DNA from: Bacteroidota bacterium
GTDB lineage: Bacteria; Bacteroidota; Bacteroidia; Bacteroidales; UBA10428
Direction of reading: 5' to 3'
NCBI GenBank assembly: GCA_024640925.1
Contig: JAHEEB010000183.1
Coordinates: forward strand, 1-7,423
DNA length: 7,423 nt
Numbering within the stretch: the first letter of the stretch is position 1; each line of letters starts with the position of its first letter. Below, in pieces: positions 4,987 through 7,423 of the stretch. Both the position numbers and the translations under genes were made by a program. Under the pieces are notes generated by a model. It was given only the letters and a program-made list of their open reading frames with translations, did not search any database and was not told the origin of the DNA.

Positions 4987-6849
4987 TTAATCCATTTTAA
5001 ACTTTACTATCCATTTCTCTTTATTCTGCCAATCTGGCTGTTCTGTTTTGCAGTAAACAAAATCATTAATTACCAGATAGTCCATTTCGGTAGACATAAA
5101 ACACCTGTACGCATCGTGTGGGGTGCAAACAATGGGTTCACCCCTGACATTAAAACTTGTATTAACAACAAGGCCATAACCCGATTGTTGTTTAAATGCA
5201 TTAATCAGTTCCCAGTATCGGGGATTGGTCTCTTTATGTACAGTCTGTATTCTTGCAGAAAAATCGAGATGAGTGATTGATTGAATATCGCTGCGTTTAC
5301 AATAGAGTTTTTCCCAAAAGGGTAAATTGTGATAATTGTTTGGCAGGGAGGTTCTTCTGCTTTGCTTTACAGGAGCCACTATAAGCATGTATGGTGATTC
5401 GGTTTCCAGATCGAAATATTCCTGAGTATCTTCATTCAATACAGATGGTGCAAAAGGCCTGAATCCTTCGCGATATTTTATTTTTAGGTTTAGTTTTTTC
5501 TGCATGTCGGGGTTGCGGGCATCTCCAATAATGCTTCTGTTTCCCAAGGCACGGGGACCGAACTCCATTCTTCCCTGGAACCAACCAACTACATTTCCTT
5601 CAGCAACTTTAGCAGCTATGTCTTTCGTAAGGTCGTTAAAGCATTCATATTTTTTAAAGGCAGCTTTAACCATTTTGTTCATCAATGTTATTTCCTTTTC
5701 GGAGTATTCAGGTCCGAGGTATGATCCGCACATTTGATCTTTACCGTTTACCTGCCTTTCTTCCTCAAAATACATATAACTTGCAGCAAGAGCTGCGCCT
5801 AGCGAACCACCAGCATCGCCTGCTGCAGGTTGAATATAAATATTTTTAAAGATACCTTCTTTTAAAAGTTTTCCATTTGCCACACAGTTTAATGCTACAC
5901 CTCCAGCCAGGCAAATATTTTCCGATCCGGTAATCCGCTTAGCTTCATTGGCCATTTTTAAAACAATTTCTTCTGTAACATTTTGAATTGCATAAGCTAA
6001 ATTGCAATGACGTTGCTCTAATTCTTGCTCTGCATCTCTTCGTGGAAAACCAAAAAGCGCTTTCCATTTCCTTTCTTTAACCATTCTTAATCCAGTAGCA
6101 TAATTGAAGTAGTTCTGATTAAGCCAAACTGAACCATCGTTTTTAATATCGACTAAATCTTTTTTTATAATATCAATAAAACTCTTTGTTTGTTCTGATT
6201 CAGGATTTCCATAAGGCGCCAGCCCCATTAGTTTATATTCTCCTGAGTTAACAGTGAATCCCAGGTAATATGTGAAAGCACTATAAAGCAAACCCACCGA
6301 ATGTGGAAAGTTTAACTCTTTATAAAAGCTTATTTTATTATCTTGCCCTAATCCGATAGAGGCTGTACTCCATTCACCAACTCCATCTATTGTAAGTATT
6401 GCAGCATTATTAAAAGGTGATGGATAAAAAGCACTTGCTGCATGTGATAAGTGATGCTCAGGAAAAAGAAACCTGATTTTTTTCTTGTCGTAATTTCCAA
6501 TTTCTTTTAATCCATCGTATATGAGTTTTTTTAAAAATATTTTTTCATCTAACCAAACAGGAATGGCTTTGATGAAAGACTTTATTCCTTTTGGAGCAAA
6601 AGCATAATAGGTTTCAAGCAGCCTTTCGAATTTTAATAAAGGTTTATCATAAAAAACAATTGCATCCAGTTCTTCTATTTTAAGTCCACTTTCTTCAAGA
6701 CAATATCGTATTGAATTGGTTGGAAAAACTGAAGTATGTTTCATTCTTGTAAACCTTTCTTCCTGCGCTGCTGCAATTATTTTGCCTCCTATTATCAATG
6801 CCGCAGCCGAGTCATGATAAAAGGCAGATATACCCAGGATTTTTTTCAT
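4987..6849 (-). CDS. NodU/CmcH-family carbamoyltransferase
   Basis: A 620-residue enzyme that transfers a carbamoyl group from carbamoyl phosphate to a hydroxyl (or amine) via a carbamoyl-adenylate made with ATP. The N-terminal ASKHA-fold part has HDSAA at 12-16, EHHLSHAASAF at 131-141 (H132, H133, H136), TIDGVGEWST at 153-162, GEYKLMGLAPYG at 203-214, AGGVALNCVANGK at 315-327 and PAAGDAGGSLGAA at 341-353. The C-terminal YrdC-like part has GRMEFGPRALGNRSI at 426-440, FRPFAPS at 463-469 and NTSFNVRGEPIV at 563-574. All hallmark motifs are intact and the length is normal. I start it at the ATG at 6849-6847 because the protein then opens MKKILGISAFYHDSAAAL as the family does. An upstream TTG at 6900 overlaps the promoter -7 box and adds an unrelated 17-residue tail. 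It is the first gene of the cassette. Relatives modify Nod factors, cephamycin, tobramycin, saxitoxin and polysaccharides. Confidence 0.95.
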   Translation of the reverse strand: MKKILGISAFYHDSAAALIIGGKIIAAAQEERFTRMKHTSVFPTNSIRYCLEESGLKIEELDAIVFYDKPLLKFERLLETYYAFAPKGIKSFIKAIPVWLDEKIFLKKLIYDGLKEIGNYDKKKIRFLFPEHHLSHAASAFYPSPFNNAAILTIDGVGEWSTASIGLGQDNKISFYKELNFPHSVGLLYSAFTYYLGFTVNSGEYKLMGLAPYGNPESEQTKSFIDIIKKDLVDIKNDGSVWLNQNYFNYATGLRMVKERKWKALFGFPRRDAEQELEQRHCNLAYAIQNVTEEIVLKMANEAKRITGSENICLAGGVALNCVANGKLLKEGIFKNIYIQPAAGDAGGSLGAALAASYMYFEEERQVNGKDQMCGSYLGPEYSEKEITLMNKMVKAAFKKYECFNDLTKDIAAKVAEGNVVGWFQGRMEFGPRALGNRSIIGDARNPDMQKKLNLKIKYREGFRPFAPSVLNEDTQEYFDLETESPYMLIVAPVKQSRRTSLPNNYHNLPFWEKLYCKRSDIQSITHLDFSARIQTVHKETNPRYWELINAFKQQSGYGLVVNTSFNVRGEPIVCTPHDAYRCFMSTEMDYLVINDFVYCKTEQPDWQNKEKWIVKFKMD

Positions 6850-6897
6850 TGGATTTTTTTGTGAAAAATCAAAAATAAGCACCCTGAAGCAATTTTC

Positions 6898-6931
6898 CAA
6901 AGTTATAGCTGCATCAATTGATGAGTGACAA
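6898..6931 (-). promoter_or_regulatory. Bacteroidota-type promoter of the carbamoyltransferase operon
   Basis: On the minus strand TAACTTTG (plus-strand 6898-6905) matches the Bacteroidota -7 consensus TAnnTTTG exactly. A TTG (plus-strand 6929-6931) lies 23 bases upstream, at the long end of the accepted spacing for the -33 element. Transcription would begin about 40 bases before the ATG at 6849 and read the four-gene operon. The -33 match is partial. Confidence 0.55.
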
Positions 6932-6940
6932 GTATTTAGT

Positions 6941-6969
6941 GATTGATAATGCTCTGACTTTTATCAATC
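6941..6969. promoter_or_regulatory. 9-bp inverted repeat upstream of the operon promoter, possible operator
   Basis: GATTGATAA at 6941-6949 is the exact reverse complement of TTATCAATC at 6961-6969, with an 11-base spacer. The centre-to-centre distance of 20 bases suits a dimeric regulator on one DNA face. It lies about 10 bases upstream of the -33 box, an activator-like position. It could also form a hairpin at the end of the upstream T9SS-gene transcript, but no U-tract follows on the minus strand. Confidence 0.4.
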
Positions 6970-6972
6970 TCA

Positions 6973-7097
6973 GGGGCTGTCCAAAAAGTTGATAACCCAC
7001 CTCAAAAACTCTAAGGCACAAAGGCATCACCAAGGTTAATGTTTTTAAAGTAAAAACTTTGTGAATCTTACCCGGATATACCTTTTTGAACAGTCTC
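6973..7097. mobile_element. 125-bp MITE-like element or insertion sequence remnant
   Basis: GGGGCTGTCCAAAAAG at 6973-6988 and, inverted, GAGACTGTTCAAAAAG (minus-strand reading of 7082-7097) match at 13 of 16 positions and bound a non-coding 125-bp segment. Ends of the form G-x-G-x-CTGT-x-CAAAAAG are common as terminal inverted repeats of bacterial insertion sequences. The inside holds further pairs: CACAAAG 7017-7023 with CTTTGTG 7057-7063, and GTTTTT 7041-7046 with AAAAAC 7052-7057. No transposase is encoded. A target duplication is not clear: TTATCAATCTCA abuts the left end and recurs 26 bases beyond the right end. A non-autonomous element or internal deletion remnant is the best reading. 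Confidence 0.5.
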
Positions 7098-7112
7098 GAT
7101 TAATTTATTATG

Positions 7113-7423
7113 TTATGGATTAATTATCAATCTCATTGGTTTTCTGTCGCAAGTGCTGAAGATGATATATTGACCTGATGGCAATTTTAGTCCATCAGCA
7201 GCTCTCAAATCCCATACAATCTTTTCTTCTTGTCCTGTTGATATCGGATTGAACGATTTAACCAGCTGTCCGCTCAGGTTGTATACCTGAATAGCATTGT
7301 TTACCCTATTCTCAGATTTATATTGTATAAATACCTCTGAGGTACATGGGTTGGGGTATACTGTCATGGAAGAATTGCTGCTGATTTCCATGTTTTGAAC
7401 CGGATCGACAGGTGTCGATAGAG
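7113..7423 (-). CDS. C-terminal part of a secreted protein with a type IX secretion sorting domain
   Basis: This is the end of a larger gene that enters from the right edge; about 102 codons are visible before the TAA at 7115-7113, and the frame is open to the boundary. After a short linker (LSTPVDPVQN) comes a type A T9SS sorting domain of about 80 residues. It has VYPNP at fragment residues 21-25, the VYNLSGQLVKSF strand pair at about 46-57, WDLRAADGLKLPSGQY at 70-85, and a basic-hydrophobic end (RKPMRLIINP). Such domains direct a protein with a Sec signal through the outer membrane of Bacteroidota and are usually cleaved, leaving the protein on the surface or released. The cargo domains lie outside the window, so the activity is unknown. 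The internal ATG at 7391 is not a start, since codons continue upstream of it without a break. The gene is not obviously part of the downstream operon. Confidence 0.88.
   Translation of the reverse strand, partial: LSTPVDPVQNMEISSNSSMTVYPNPCTSEVFIQYKSENRVNNAIQVYNLSGQLVKSFNPISTGQEEKIVWDLRAADGLKLPSGQYIIFSTCDRKPMRLIINP
7124..7135. repeat. 12-bp direct repeat partner of 6961-6972
   Basis: TTATCAATCTCA occurs at 6961-6972, directly before the left end of the MITE-like element, and again at 7124-7135, inside the 3' end of the T9SS-domain gene. The first copy also contains the right arm of the 9-bp inverted repeat. It may be a target duplication, a small copied segment or chance. Confidence 0.4.

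Noticed and set aside
3253..6849. Complete saxitoxin-like toxin pathway
   Set aside because: Only the carbamoyltransferase, SGNH, DUF5989 and SxtJ-like genes are present. There is no polyketide-like SxtA, amidinotransferase or other core toxin gene, so toxin production is not supported.
6850..6900. N-terminal extension of the carbamoyltransferase from a TTG at 6900
   Set aside because: The 17 extra residues are unlike the family, which begins at MKKILGIS. The TTG also overlaps the -7 promoter box, so it would not be transcribed as a start.

Overview
The window reads as a piece of a Bacteroidota chromosome. Four things point there: a type IX secretion C-terminal sorting domain at the right edge; a promoter of the Bacteroidota type (TAnnTTTG at -7) ahead of the main operon; AT-rich DNA with long A/T-rich spacers; and weak Shine-Dalgarno sequences. 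Every gene I can support lies on the minus strand, so transcription runs from high to low coordinates.

Reading in transcription order, the right edge holds the C-terminal end of a large secreted protein with a T9SS sorting domain (7113-7423). A spacer of about 260 bases follows. It carries a 125-bp element with imperfect terminal inverted repeats (MITE- or IS-remnant-like), a 9-bp inverted repeat and a good Bacteroidota promoter.

Next comes a tightly packed four-gene operon: a NodU/CmcH-type carbamoyltransferase (4987-6849), a membrane-anchored SGNH/GDSL-like hydrolase (3780-4982), a 49-residue DUF5989 membrane peptide (3628-3777) and an SxtJ-family membrane protein (3253-3621). Spacings are 4, 2 and 6 nt. 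The gene content matches the sxtI/sxtJ/sxtK/sxtL block of cyanobacterial saxitoxin clusters (O-carbamoyltransferase, two small proteins of unknown role, GDSL lipase), here without any toxin genes. I read it as a portable carbamoylation and surface-modification module whose substrate is unknown. This is the most interesting part of the window.

After a 104-bp spacer with a possible RBS-masking hairpin pair comes an 822-residue fusion of acyl-activating enzyme, acyl carrier domain and PlsC-type acyltransferase (680-3148). It looks like a self-contained fatty-acid activating and lysophospholipid or glycerol-phosphate acylating enzyme, with domains in the reverse order to E. coli Aas. Further left are a 71-residue heavy-metal-associated (HMA) protein with a CxxC metal site (317-532) and, running off the left edge, the first 36 codons of a probable beta-keto acid cleavage enzyme (DUF849/Kce family, 1-108). 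The two spacers between these genes contain several short hairpins but no further gene that I can see. No rRNA, tRNA, CRISPR array or intact transposase is visible.
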